Assembly (NCBI GenBank): GCA_020636135.1
Contig: JACJYK010000004.1
Coordinates: forward strand, 1-64,000
DNA: 64,000 nucleotides
Origin: Lewinellaceae bacterium
GTDB taxonomy: Bacteria > Bacteroidota > Bacteroidia > Chitinophagales > Saprospiraceae
Direction: 5' to 3'
Shown here: positions 45,022-54,673 of the stretch, in pieces
Layout of the letters: the number at the start of each line of letters is the position of its first letter
How positions within the stretch are numbered: position 1 is the stretch's first letter
The notes under the pieces: generated by a model
Database searches by the model: none
What the model saw: the letters and a program-made list of their open reading frames with translations, nothing else
Told to the model about the DNA's origin: nothing
Position numbers and translations under genes: made by a program

Positions 45022-45653
45022 TAGCGTAAGGGTAAACGATACCCCAGATTTACATTGAATAAAAACTGTACATAGGTATTGTAGGGCAATAAAGCCATCA
45101 ATTCCAGTCTGGCATACCATCCACTGCCCGGTAGCTTGCGGTAATACTGTCCCACCCCCCATGATACCGAAGGCGCGTAATACCAGTTTCCGGGGAATTT
45201 CACCTGCTCCACGTTACCTGCATCGGTGACCGAATATGTCTCCGGTAAGATCGACCGGTAAATGCCCAATGGATTAAATCCGGTCTGGGTATAAAACATT
45301 TTGTCTTTATACTTTCTGCGCGTTGTCCCTACCTGTAAAAAGGAGGCTCCGTGACTGCCGGGATCCAGATAATAACCCAGGTCACCGGTAAACCATTTTT
45401 CTACGGTAAAATCATGGTCATTGCGGCTCTTGTCCATGGTCACACACTGGCGGTCGGCTCCTACCTGGATACCCGGATTCCATAAATTATTACTATAATA
45501 TCCGGCATGGAGAGACCAGGGGTGCGGGAAGCCCTGTGCCTTGCCAATACCGGGTAGGAACAACATGAGGATAACAAACAAGACACCTATCAGAGGTAAT
45601 GAACCTGCAAGTTGATATTTCTTTGCCCTATGGATATGAATGATTCCCTTCAA
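45021..45653 (-). CDS. Hypothetical exported protein, probable outer-membrane barrel
   Basis: A 210-residue protein with a signal-like hydrophobic segment (about residues 16-38, ending GIGKAQG). The mature part has alternating aromatic strands (WSLHAGYYSNNLWNPGIQVG, GWYARLELMALLPYNTYVQF) and ends FLFNVNLGYRLPLR, as expected for a small beta-barrel. It shares one base with the start of the hydrolase gene and lies 67 bases after the haem-motif lipoprotein gene. I do not recognise the family. Confidence 0.6.
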   Translation of the reverse strand: MKGIIHIHRAKKYQLAGSLPLIGVLFVILMLFLPGIGKAQGFPHPWSLHAGYYSNNLWNPGIQVGADRQCVTMDKSRNDHDFTVEKWFTGDLGYYLDPGSHGASFLQVGTTRRKYKDKMFYTQTGFNPLGIYRSILPETYSVTDAGNVEQVKFPGNWYYAPSVSWGVGQYYRKLPGSGWYARLELMALLPYNTYVQFLFNVNLGYRLPLR

Positions 45654-45720
45654 CTTCTGCCATTTGATCGTTTTAGGGCGTTATACAACGAATTATCCCT
45701 TGCAAATAAGGTACCAGGAA

Positions 45721-47160
45721 TTACCTGGCCCGGCTCAGGCTGAATATAAAGTCGGAATTGAACGCCGTACTGTCGCGGCCATAAGGATAAAAACGTGCAC
45801 TCTTGTGGCAATCCATACAGGAGGCTGTATTTTGGAAATACGTTTCCATCACCGGATTTCCCAATTTGGCAGGCTGATAGTCTGCTCCATGGGTAAAAAA
45901 ATCGGTGACCAGGGGCCATTGGGCACCGACCAGCTGGTAATTAAGCCAGACGGAATTAGGATCGGCCTTGCGGATACGCTCATGAAAGAGTTGATTGGTT
46001 TTCAAAGCACTCGCATAGATCGGCCTGGACCGAACGACCTGGATAGGAATCTTCTCATATAGATGGGTAATCAGATTATAGGGACTCGGTGTATTGTATC
46101 TGGCCGAATCAGGTTCCAACTCATTGAAATAGGTATAATCCACTTCATGGTCCAGGATAGCCATCCCGTTGCTGTCCAGCTCTGGCACATTGTTGATGTG
46201 TTCAAAAGTAGCCCATCCCCATTGCGTCGCTTCGGCAATTTTATGCATAAAATGCAGCCCTACCAGGCCAATCTTCACCATGGTCCCGTTTTCAAGGGTC
46301 AACTCCCGGGTATGGAAGGTCGATGCATCATCGGATGCTGCCAAACGCTTCCATGCGGACTTGATGATAATAGCTCCCTCCCCTTTCTCAAAATAGAAGA
46401 CCGTATCCCTGGTTTTGTTAGTTTGGATCGAATCTTTGACATTCCCAACCGGGAAATAGGCACGCTCGAAGGTGCGCTCAATATTGGCGGTATCCCCTTT
46501 GATGACCATATACAGCCCTTTCGTAAAATCCGGATAATTCTTCACAAAATTCTGCTGGCCCGCTTCTGAATACAGTCCGGAGCTTCGAATATAGTCGTAG
46601 GCTACCCGGTTGTACGTGATCTGATATTGTGTTAAAATACTATCCTGATCAATTAATGGGATGTCATCCGCATCAACACGGGTAAAATCCGGATCCTTAC
46701 CACTGTAATGCAATAAATGCGGGTCACGGAGATGCACAGGAACGCCATTCTTATCTACGGAATCAGGCCAGGGCAAGGGCTCTTCACCATTTGGTCGGTA
46801 AATATGAGGACCCGGGATCCAGTGTTCCCAGACGGTAGTAGCCTCTCCATTGCCAAGACAATGCAGGCTATCTGGACTACCATCAGGAAGTGCCGGCCAG
46901 TTCATAGCGATAAATGTCTCCCAGGCATAGTGATCCGCTCTGCGTTGCAGATAAACGATAAGGCTGTCGGGATTGTCCGAATGTGGGATCTGGCTGACCT
47001 GGGGCAGGTCTATACTACCCCGAATGGCATAGGGGCGTACGCCAAGGGGACAACTGTCCGGGGTGACCATATCCCCATTAGGAGTTTGCCCTGGTTGGCA
47101 GCCCATGAGCAGGATCAGTAAGCTGATCCACAGGATATCCGGTAATCGTAACACAGTCAA
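45721..47160 (-). CDS. Large lipoprotein with single C-terminal c-type haem motif
   Basis: A 479-residue lipoprotein (signal ends LLILLMGC). Near the N-terminus come HYAWETFIAMNWPALPDGSP and ATTVWEHWIPGPHIYRPNG. In the middle GLVGLHFMHKIAEATQWGWATFEHINNVPE is a conserved-looking core. CMDCH (about 452-456) is the only haem motif, 24 residues from the end. I have seen this combination in unnamed 'cytochrome c family' proteins of Gram-negative bacteria; no function is known to me. It follows the 343-residue unknown gene by 5 bases, so the two are coupled. Confidence 0.7.
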   Translation of the reverse strand: MTVLRLPDILWISLLILLMGCQPGQTPNGDMVTPDSCPLGVRPYAIRGSIDLPQVSQIPHSDNPDSLIVYLQRRADHYAWETFIAMNWPALPDGSPDSLHCLGNGEATTVWEHWIPGPHIYRPNGEEPLPWPDSVDKNGVPVHLRDPHLLHYSGKDPDFTRVDADDIPLIDQDSILTQYQITYNRVAYDYIRSSGLYSEAGQQNFVKNYPDFTKGLYMVIKGDTANIERTFERAYFPVGNVKDSIQTNKTRDTVFYFEKGEGAIIIKSAWKRLAASDDASTFHTRELTLENGTMVKIGLVGLHFMHKIAEATQWGWATFEHINNVPELDSNGMAILDHEVDYTYFNELEPDSARYNTPSPYNLITHLYEKIPIQVVRSRPIYASALKTNQLFHERIRKADPNSVWLNYQLVGAQWPLVTDFFTHGADYQPAKLGNPVMETYFQNTASCMDCHKSARFYPYGRDSTAFNSDFIFSLSRAR

Positions 47161-47165
47161 TAGTT

Positions 47166-48197
47166 TTATGGTTTGGAATAGGTGATGAGGTGCAGGGTTT
47201 TACGTTTGGCAAATCCAAAGTAAGCTTTCAATTCCGGGAATACATCCGGTACATAGACCAATTTAAGGTGTGAAAATATCGGTTGTAACGGACCATCCTG
47301 CTGTCCGTCCAGTTGTGACATAAAGCGCATCAAGGCATCGTACTGGCTGGTCTCAGCATGGTTCTCCTCAGCCCATTCCTGCAGGTAATCCTTGGCGGCA
47401 TCGACTGTTTTGAAATACGCTTCCAAGCCCAGTTTTGGTCCGATCGTTCGTCCCAGGTCGACATTTAAAGCCATCCTGGCTCCTGCATTCTCCAATGCGT
47501 CCCAGCATTTCCACAAATCCTCCCTGTCCAGAGCCTGATACGACATCCCTTGTAAAAACCCGGTCGCTGCCTGTCTGGAAATATCCTGAATAAAGACGCG
47601 AAATCCGGATTGTTGGCGCGCCTGCATGATACCCACCTGGGCTATCCAGGATGGGTCCTGAAGGAGATACTTCGCCCGGAACAACTGCTGTAAAGCAGGC
47701 TTAAACTTCGATAGCTGCCCATCGGAAGTGAGCGACACCAGATGGGCCAGTAGATCTGCCAAAGCTAGCGGAGAGGCATTCTCCACCGGTCCGATGAAAA
47801 AATTAAACGGAGTGTCCGGCAAGCTCAGGTGTTCCTGATCGATCTCAAACCAGATGTTTTTGACCCCTTCATGAAGAATGGACCGCTTATCCTGCCAGGC
47901 ATCGATTACCGGACGAAATGTCTCCGGGAAGGAGACCTGTCCTTCTACTCCTGGACGAGCTACCAGCTGCTCAGGCTCGTGGACACAAGCTAAAAAATCA
48001 ACCCCGTGGATGGTATTAAAGGGCCTTAATTCAAACCCCCAGTTGGAGGAGAACAAAGCAGGCAGGTGTCTGGTCACACGCACCAGATTCTCAATGGTTT
48101 GATCAGAGACCAGCTCACTGCAATATTTCCTCGTATAATAGTCTATTACGTCAGCAAAGGCGTTAACACCCAGTTGCTTGTCGGGTATGATGAGCAT
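47166..48197 (-). CDS. Conserved-looking cytoplasmic protein of unknown function
   Basis: A 343-residue soluble protein with no signal peptide. Motif-like blocks are WGFELRPFNTIHGVDFLACV near residue 53, GVKNIWFEIDQEH near 110, and MALNVDLGRTIGPKLGLEAYF near 240. I cannot name the family. It lies 20 bases after the 86-residue gene and 5 bases before the haem-motif lipoprotein gene, so these three are likely co-transcribed. The intracellular location contrasts with the exported neighbours, suggesting a maturation or regulatory role; this is inference. Confidence 0.6.
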   Translation of the reverse strand: MLIIPDKQLGVNAFADVIDYYTRKYCSELVSDQTIENLVRVTRHLPALFSSNWGFELRPFNTIHGVDFLACVHEPEQLVARPGVEGQVSFPETFRPVIDAWQDKRSILHEGVKNIWFEIDQEHLSLPDTPFNFFIGPVENASPLALADLLAHLVSLTSDGQLSKFKPALQQLFRAKYLLQDPSWIAQVGIMQARQQSGFRVFIQDISRQAATGFLQGMSYQALDREDLWKCWDALENAGARMALNVDLGRTIGPKLGLEAYFKTVDAAKDYLQEWAEENHAETSQYDALMRFMSQLDGQQDGPLQPIFSHLKLVYVPDVFPELKAYFGFAKRKTLHLITYSKP

Positions 48198-48217
48198 GGT
48201 GGGGAATAAAAATTGAC

Positions 48218-48478
48218 CTAGGAATTCTTATTCCAGTATGCCTCATTTTCCGCTTCCGATTTGTGCCAGTATGCTTTGTTTTGGTTATCCTGGTACATCG
48301 AATATAATTTCTCCAATTCCGCAACATCAGAAGCTGAAAGATTACTCGGAGGGGGCATATCGAATTTCACAATATCCCGGGCCACTTTTATAGTGGTGTT
48401 CAGCACATTGGCACTGAACTGGCCTTTAAGATCCGCAGGGACTACATCCCCAATGGTCATATTAGATAGATCCGCCAT
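48218..48478 (-). CDS. Small hypothetical protein (86 residues), possible precursor peptide
   Basis: The start at 48478 (MADLSNMTIGDVVPADLKG) is preferred over a frame to 48526. The protein is acidic, with no signal peptide. It ends in a tail containing AYWHK and AYWNK, two near-identical pentads 12 residues apart. Small size, a leader-like helical first part and a short repetitive tail directly before a large unknown cytoplasmic protein recall RiPP precursor/maturase pairs, but no known maturase is visible. It could equally be a small binding partner. Confidence 0.5.
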   Translation of the reverse strand: MADLSNMTIGDVVPADLKGQFSANVLNTTIKVARDIVKFDMPPPSNLSASDVAELEKLYSMYQDNQNKAYWHKSEAENEAYWNKNS

Positions 48479-48872
48479 GGTTCTTTGGTTTAATGATGAT
48501 CTATCAATATACAATTTTATTAACATAAATCAGGCTGGAGACACCAAATTATTCGCAGGCAGGATCATCCGTGCCAACTTCCCGAAATATCCTTCGGACC
48601 AGCATGGGGAAATGTTGCACAGGATTTACGTTAAATTATAGTATCTTGGTTTACCTCTATCCTGCTTTGTTAGAAGCGGGCGAAACCAGAAAATGCCGAA
48701 GCCGTTGTTACCGGCACAGATGAACGCCCGGGTTTGAATGACCTTGGAATATACGGCATGTACAATCTGGAACTCAGATACAAATTATACATTCTCAACA
48801 ATTTGGCATTTCCAGGCCAACAGTGCACAACCGATTTATCCCGAAAGGATCAGAACCTGATTGAACTGCAAA
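48479..48872. other. Divergent intergenic region
   Basis: 394 bases between the leftward small-protein gene and the rightward adenylate cyclase gene. No ORF with family resemblance, hairpin or repeat was found. It must contain both divergent promoters. Confidence 0.4.
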
Positions 48873-51800
48873 ATGGGAACGGTGAGCAAGATTGAATTCA
48901 TACATCAAAGTGCCAGGTCACAGGTATTCTTTGAATTCGATCATTCGAACTCGAACCCGCTTGTTTGGAAAGTTCCCCAACTGGATCCCGGCGTGCATGC
49001 CCTGCTGGCCAACGAATACGATATTGCCTCCCGCATTAACTTCAGCGGTGTACGCACTCCTATCCGCAAAGGTGTATTTCAGGGGAGGGATGGGTATTGT
49101 TATACGTACTTCCACGGTGAGCCATTAGCGGTCAGTAAAATTGCAGAAGAAGATTTTATCCCCCTGGCCCTGCAGATGGTTGCACTCCTGGAAAGACTCC
49201 ATGAGCAGGGCATTTGCCATCAATCCATAGCCCCCGGGAATCTCATCTTCGACCCGGACTCAGGGCAGGTCCGATTCATCGACCTTAGTTTTGCCGGTCC
49301 GCCCACAATGGCATCCGAGCTGGAGGTCACCTCTAAACGCGACGAGATCCGATTCATCGCACCGGAGCGTCTGAATGCGTTATCCGCGGTACCCGATCAT
49401 CGTGCTGATCTTTATTCACTTGGTATGGTCTTCTACTCCCTGTTAACCGGAGATTATGCTTATTCAGCCACCAATCCGGTTGATCTCATCGATGAAATCC
49501 TATCCAAGCCTATCCATTTCCCTAAATCAGATATCTCGCAGCCCCTCATTGAAATGGTCGGGCGATTACTCCACAGGGATCCCCATAAACGTTATCAATC
49601 CTGCTACAGTTTATGGTATGACCTGGATTTGATCCAAAAAAATGGAAAGGCGGGATCTGATCACTCAATTATCCTGGGCACGCAGGACGGAAAAAGCATT
49701 TTTCACATACCCGACCGTCTCTATGGACATCAGTCAAAATTAGACCAGCTTTGCACCGATTTTCTCCACGCAGACCGGGCGAATCTCAATATCATCAGTC
49801 TGAAAGGCGAAGCGGGGATTGGCAAACAATCCTTTGTTAACCATTTTAAATCGTTCCTGAATCAGGAGCAGATCATACTGATAGAAGGAGCAAGTAATCG
49901 CTCTACATTCAGACAACCGCAAGCCGGACTCATTGAGGCATTAAGTCAGCTGGGCGAATTCCTTTTAACGGAATCACGTGAAAATCTGGAATCCTGGAAA
50001 GCCATTTTCCTTTCCATCACCGATAAGATCGGCACCTCTTTTTTTACCAACATTGCTTCTTTCGAATGGATATTTACAGGCAATGAAAATCCGCCGGATC
50101 AAAATAATCTGGACCTCGACAGCACTGAAATCCTGGTAAAAATATTCGAGGGTATTTCCATCGCCGGCATCCCACTCCTGATTCATCTTAGTGGCTTTCA
50201 CGAAACAGATAAAGCGACCTGCGACACCTTAAGAGCGCTGGCATCTTCCCCTCAAATTCATGATCTGACTTTTATCGTCTCCTTTGAACCCGGGCATGAG
50301 CAAACTGCTTACCAGGAACAGTTTTGGCAGGAATCCGAAATGAAAGACCTGATCCTGGCGGCTATTACGCTGGAAGCCTGGACCGCGAATGATGTACAGG
50401 AGCTTACCACGAGTCTGTTTCACCAACGTCCTTCCGCTGACTTTGCCAATCTGATGTACCGCAAGACACTGGGGCATCCCTATTTTATTTTCCAGCTATT
50501 GCAAACCATCCAAAAAAGAAAACTCGTTTCATTCAATTATCGCAAAGACCAATGGGAATTTAAATGGGACGAAATTTCAGCGATTGAAGTAAGTCAAAAT
50601 GTCAATAAAGATCAACAACGAAAAATAGAAGGATATACGAGTAAGCTTCAATCGGTACTTTCCTATGCCGCATGCATTGGTCGTGATTTTGAAGTTTCAA
50701 TTCTTGAACACCTCCTTCAAGAGTCGCCTGCTGAAGTCACTTCCCACCTGGAAATACTTGTAGCGGAGGCGATCCTGGAAACCAATAAACATGGTTATTA
50801 TTCTTTCACCAGTCCGCATATCTACAAATACGTACTGGAGTCCATCCCGGCAACTGATAAAGCAAAAATCCACCATAAAATTGCCAGTTTTCTGGAGCTC
50901 AACGGTCCACAAAATCTTACTTTGGAAAAATCACTGGCTAAAGCATACCACTACAACAAAATTGCTCCGGATGTTTTACAACAAAATAAATCCAGTGTAA
51001 AAAATGCTAATTACGAAGCTGCCGACCTGGCCCGGAAAGCGTCATTTTTTACCTTGTCCTGCGATCACTTTAATAAAGTGATTGCCCTGATTGATGAGGA
51101 TGATTGGCAAAATAATTACGAAGAAACCTTGAAATTATTTCACTCTGGCGGAGAGGTTGCCATGGTGGCCAACCAACATACGCAGGGAGATGAATGGCTG
51201 CAAACATCGCTCGACAGAGCCAAGAATGTTATTGACCGAATACCTGCTTATGATATCAAGCTCGACTATTTTTCCCAAAAACATCAATTTGACGAGACCA
51301 TCAACCTGTTGCTTGAAGTAGTTGAAGAATTGGGCTATCCGATCAAAAGGAACCCTGGCAAGGCAACCATTATGAAGGAGTTTGCCCGCGTATTGTGGTT
51401 ATTGCGCGGTAAAAAAATTACTGATTTGCTGGATCTGCCTCCCATGGAAAACCCTCATGCCTATTCGTTCACAAAACTCATGGTCAAATCTGCAACCAGT
51501 GTGTTTGGCTCTGCTCCGGACATCCTTCCAGTCGTTTCTTTCCGGGAAATGCAATTATCCCTAAGATATGGTAACTGTAAATATTCACCCTACGTTTACA
51601 CTTCGTTTGGATTTGCCCTCAGCACATTCATGAAGCAAATTAAAAAAGGGTATGAATTTGGGAAAATGGCTTTAGAACTGGTCAATAAATTAAAAGCAGA
51701 CGAAGTAAGAGCCAGAGTCATGGTCATTTTCCATGGCTTCTTATCCTATTGGCGTGAACCGCTGAGAAATTCACTTGAGCCTTTACTAGAGGCCTATCAG

Positions 51801-53912
51801 TTCGCTAAAAAAATGGGTGATTTGCTTTATGCCAGTTTTGGTCTTTATTACAATTCTGCACTGCGGTTCTACACCGGGCAATATTTACCTCAGGTATTTG
51901 AAAATCAATCCAACATCCTAAAAGAGATCCGGGAAATGAATCAGGATCTGGTCTACCTGATAAGTGCCATAGAAAATCAAATGGTACACAATCTGATCGA
52001 GGTCCAGGATGACCCTTTAACATACCGATACAATGGTTTTGATCAGGAAAAGATGTTTGAGAAACTGGATGAAATCCAGGACCAGGCAAGTAAGTTCGAT
52101 TATTACCACGGCAAATTATTACTGGCCTGCATATTCAACAATTATTCGGAAGGCATCAAATTTATTGACCTGGCAAATAAATACTGTGATGAAGCCAGCT
52201 CACGCCAAATCACCTATCCGACCTTTGTACTCGTCAACACCCTCGCCAGTTACCAACACTTACCATTATCCAAAGTACCTGATGAGGTAAATAAAAGACT
52301 GAAGGATCTTAAAAGCCTGGAGAAAACCATGCAGCTATTTGCCATAAACGCGCCTAACAATTTTCAGGGCATGTTGTATTTCATTCAGGCTTGCCGGTTA
52401 CAGTATCATGGAAAACAAGATGCAGCCATAAAGCAATATCTGGCCTCGATTGAACACGCCAAAAAAGAACAGTTTATTCATCTGGAAGCCTTATTCCGAG
52501 AGCAACTGGCGCTCTATTATATACAAACCGGTAAAATGGAGTTTGGCGAAATGATGCTTAAAAAATCATTTTCATGTTATAAAACCTGGGGTGCCCGAGC
52601 GAAATTAAATGACCTGATCCATAAACACCCGGCTATCCTGAGGGATGAATCCAGTGTAGTGCAACAAAATGACGCATTCAGTTACCAGAATGTGCGCGAT
52701 ATGAATACCATCATTGCCAGCAATAAAGCACTCGCATCCGAAAATTCGGTTGAGGGTTTATTGAATGTGATGATACGAATCATACGTGAAAATGCCAGTA
52801 CCACCTATGCGGCCATTTGCCTCAGGAACGACGCGGGAGTATTCGAGCTTCGCGCATCCATACGCGACGAGGATTTGCTCTCGCCTAAGGAAAATTCCAC
52901 TGCACAATGGGAAACACTACCCCAAAAAGTGATCCTTTATGTTGCCCGGACCAAAAAAAAATATGCGGCAGCGAACCTATCCCTGGCCCAACAATTTACT
53001 TCAGATCCCTATATCCGGAAATACCGGCCACTGTCTACTTTGTGCATCCCTCTGATCGTGAATAATCAACCGGAAGGGGTCGTGTATCTGGAAAATAATC
53101 TGCAGGAAAACCTTTTTAATCACGAGCGGGTAGAATTTTTCAGCACCATCTGCGCCCAGCTGGAAGTTTCCCTGGACAATATCCTGGTTTATACCCATCT
53201 GGAAGACAAAGTGCAGGAGCGCACACGAGACCTGGATCGCGTCAACCGTGAATTACAAAGCGCAAAAGATGAAACCGACCAACTGTTGCGTAATATACTC
53301 CCCCAGGAAACCGCTGACGAATTGCGCCGGTTCGGTCAAACGACAGCGAAACGCTTTCCAAATGTGTCTGTGCTGTTTTCGGATATCATGAATTTCACCA
53401 AGATCTCGGAAACATTAAGTCCTTCAGAGCTGGTATCTGACCTGGATTATTATTTCAAGCAATTTGATGAGATCTGCCTCCGGAACGGTTTGGAAAAGAT
53501 AAAAACCATCGGGGATGCTTACCTGGCTGCCGGCGGCATTCCGGAAAGCAACCGCGCGGGTGCCATCGAAGTTGTGCGGGCCGCTCTGGAAATGCAGCAA
53601 CTGGTACTGCAATTAAAAGAATCGCGGCAGAAGGAACAGCGGAATTTTTACGAGATGCGCATTGGTGTTCATACCGGACCTGTCGTTGCCGGCGTGGTGG
53701 GGCTAAGTAAGTTCCAGTACGACATTTGGGGCGATACGGTAAATATGGCTGCCCGCCTACAGGAAACCGCAACGGCTGGGCGGGTGAATGTATCTGAAGA
53801 AACCCATGCATTGATCAGGGATCACTTTAATTGCGAATACCGCGGCATGGTAGAAGCAAAAAACAAAGGTGCCATACCCATGTATTTTGTGATCGATGAA
53901 AAAACGACCTGA
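48873..53912 (+). CDS. Multidomain adenylate cyclase with pseudokinase-like, AAA-like, TPR-like and GAF modules
   Basis: A 1,679-residue protein from ATG 48873 (a TTG lies four codons earlier). Residues about 10-260 are a Ser/Thr-kinase fold, but the HRD motif reads H116-Q-S118, so the catalytic Asp is missing; the N (PGN) and DLS (for DFG) remain. Residues about 285-560 resemble a PknK-type AAA module whose Walker A is GEAGIGKQS (K318, Q instead of S/T) and whose Walker B Asp is not seen (LLIHLSGFHETD). A helical TPR-like region (about 600-1250), a GAF domain (about 1270-1420) and a coiled coil follow. The class III cyclase has metal D1504 and D1548, adenine-specifying K1544 and the Asp in QYDIWGDTVNMAARL, with the transition-state N and R. 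It should make cAMP. Confidence 0.9.
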   Translation: MGTVSKIEFIHQSARSQVFFEFDHSNSNPLVWKVPQLDPGVHALLANEYDIASRINFSGVRTPIRKGVFQGRDGYCYTYFHGEPLAVSKIAEEDFIPLALQMVALLERLHEQGICHQSIAPGNLIFDPDSGQVRFIDLSFAGPPTMASELEVTSKRDEIRFIAPERLNALSAVPDHRADLYSLGMVFYSLLTGDYAYSATNPVDLIDEILSKPIHFPKSDISQPLIEMVGRLLHRDPHKRYQSCYSLWYDLDLIQKNGKAGSDHSIILGTQDGKSIFHIPDRLYGHQSKLDQLCTDFLHADRANLNIISLKGEAGIGKQSFVNHFKSFLNQEQIILIEGASNRSTFRQPQAGLIEALSQLGEFLLTESRENLESWKAIFLSITDKIGTSFFTNIASFEWIFTGNENPPDQNNLDLDSTEILVKIFEGISIAGIPLLIHLSGFHETDKATCDTLRALASSPQIHDLTFIVSFEPGHEQTAYQEQFWQESEMKDLILAAITLEAWTANDVQELTTSLFHQRPSADFANLMYRKTLGHPYFIFQLLQTIQKRKLVSFNYRKDQWEFKWDEISAIEVSQNVNKDQQRKIEGYTSKLQSVLSYAACIGRDFEVSILEHLLQESPAEVTSHLEILVAEAILETNKHGYYSFTSPHIYKYVLESIPATDKAKIHHKIASFLELNGPQNLTLEKSLAKAYHYNKIAPDVLQQNKSSVKNANYEAADLARKASFFTLSCDHFNKVIALIDEDDWQNNYEETLKLFHSGGEVAMVANQHTQGDEWLQTSLDRAKNVIDRIPAYDIKLDYFSQKHQFDETINLLLEVVEELGYPIKRNPGKATIMKEFARVLWLLRGKKITDLLDLPPMENPHAYSFTKLMVKSATSVFGSAPDILPVVSFREMQLSLRYGNCKYSPYVYTSFGFALSTFMKQIKKGYEFGKMALELVNKLKADEVRARVMVIFHGFLSYWREPLRNSLEPLLEAYQFAKKMGDLLYASFGLYYNSALRFYTGQYLPQVFENQSNILKEIREMNQDLVYLISAIENQMVHNLIEVQDDPLTYRYNGFDQEKMFEKLDEIQDQASKFDYYHGKLLLACIFNNYSEGIKFIDLANKYCDEASSRQITYPTFVLVNTLASYQHLPLSKVPDEVNKRLKDLKSLEKTMQLFAINAPNNFQGMLYFIQACRLQYHGKQDAAIKQYLASIEHAKKEQFIHLEALFREQLALYYIQTGKMEFGEMMLKKSFSCYKTWGARAKLNDLIHKHPAILRDESSVVQQNDAFSYQNVRDMNTIIASNKALASENSVEGLLNVMIRIIRENASTTYAAICLRNDAGVFELRASIRDEDLLSPKENSTAQWETLPQKVILYVARTKKKYAAANLSLAQQFTSDPYIRKYRPLSTLCIPLIVNNQPEGVVYLENNLQENLFNHERVEFFSTICAQLEVSLDNILVYTHLEDKVQERTRDLDRVNRELQSAKDETDQLLRNILPQETADELRRFGQTTAKRFPNVSVLFSDIMNFTKISETLSPSELVSDLDYYFKQFDEICLRNGLEKIKTIGDAYLAAGGIPESNRAGAIEVVRAALEMQQLVLQLKESRQKEQRNFYEMRIGVHTGPVVAGVVGLSKFQYDIWGDTVNMAARLQETATAGRVNVSEETHALIRDHFNCEYRGMVEAKNKGAIPMYFVIDEKTT

Positions 53913-54127
53913 TCCTATCATCATCACCTTTACGGCATACGATTACAATAGAATGTACACTGGAATAATTTTTTGCTGCTAAGCCATTTCACTTTGGTCG
54001 TTACTTCGTGAATATATTCACCATTGGCATAGGTAAACCAACCCTAACCAGTTTACTCTCTATCAGATTGATTACTTTAGTCACATTCAATTACTTCACT
54101 TATTACTTATCTTCTAAATACCGTAAC

Positions 54128-54598
54128 ATGGACAACCTTATTTTAGACCAGCAAGCTACTGACTGGGAGAATCCCGAAAGATATGTGGCAAATAAAGGAA
54201 CACGATTCCTGAATTTCCTGATCGACCGCATGGTCATTTTTGGCATTTATGTTATCCTGTTCTCTATTTTATTTGCACGTGAAAATCTTTTCCAGGAGGA
54301 CAATTCTATGCTGCTGGGAATACTGTGGATCAGTTTTTACTTCTCTACTTTTTTTTATTACAGCATCACTGAAGCCGTCTGGGGAAAATCAGTTGGCAAA
54401 ATGCTGACCCGGACTAAAATAGTCACCACCTCCGGCAAGCGGCCGGAATTAATGACCATTTTGGGGCGGTCACTTTGCCGTTACATCCCATTCGAGCCCT
54501 TTTCAGTGTTATTCAGTGATTTTCCCAGGGGCTGGCACGATTCCATCCCGCGGATTTTGGTGGTTGATGACCGTTACCCGTCCGAGGATTCCTGGTAA
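54128..54598 (+). CDS. RDD-family membrane protein
   Basis: A 156-residue integral membrane protein from ATG 54128; the frame extends to 54008 but the added part is not conserved-looking. FLNFLIDRMVIFGIYVILF has the first RDD helix with its Arg and Asp (NFLIDR). A second helix pair spans about 60-90. The cytoplasmic motif AVWGKSVGKMLTRTKIV is the RDD consensus GxSxGK. RDD proteins are proposed to act in sodium/proton or small-molecule transport, but most lack an assigned role. Confidence 0.88.
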   Translation: MDNLILDQQATDWENPERYVANKGTRFLNFLIDRMVIFGIYVILFSILFARENLFQEDNSMLLGILWISFYFSTFFYYSITEAVWGKSVGKMLTRTKIVTTSGKRPELMTILGRSLCRYIPFEPFSVLFSDFPRGWHDSIPRILVVDDRYPSEDSW

Positions 54599-54673
54599 TT
54601 TGGTGGATCCATTCGCATATTGACTCCGGTTGCCTGTAAAGCACTTTTGGGCGCAATTGGTTATCTTAACCGG

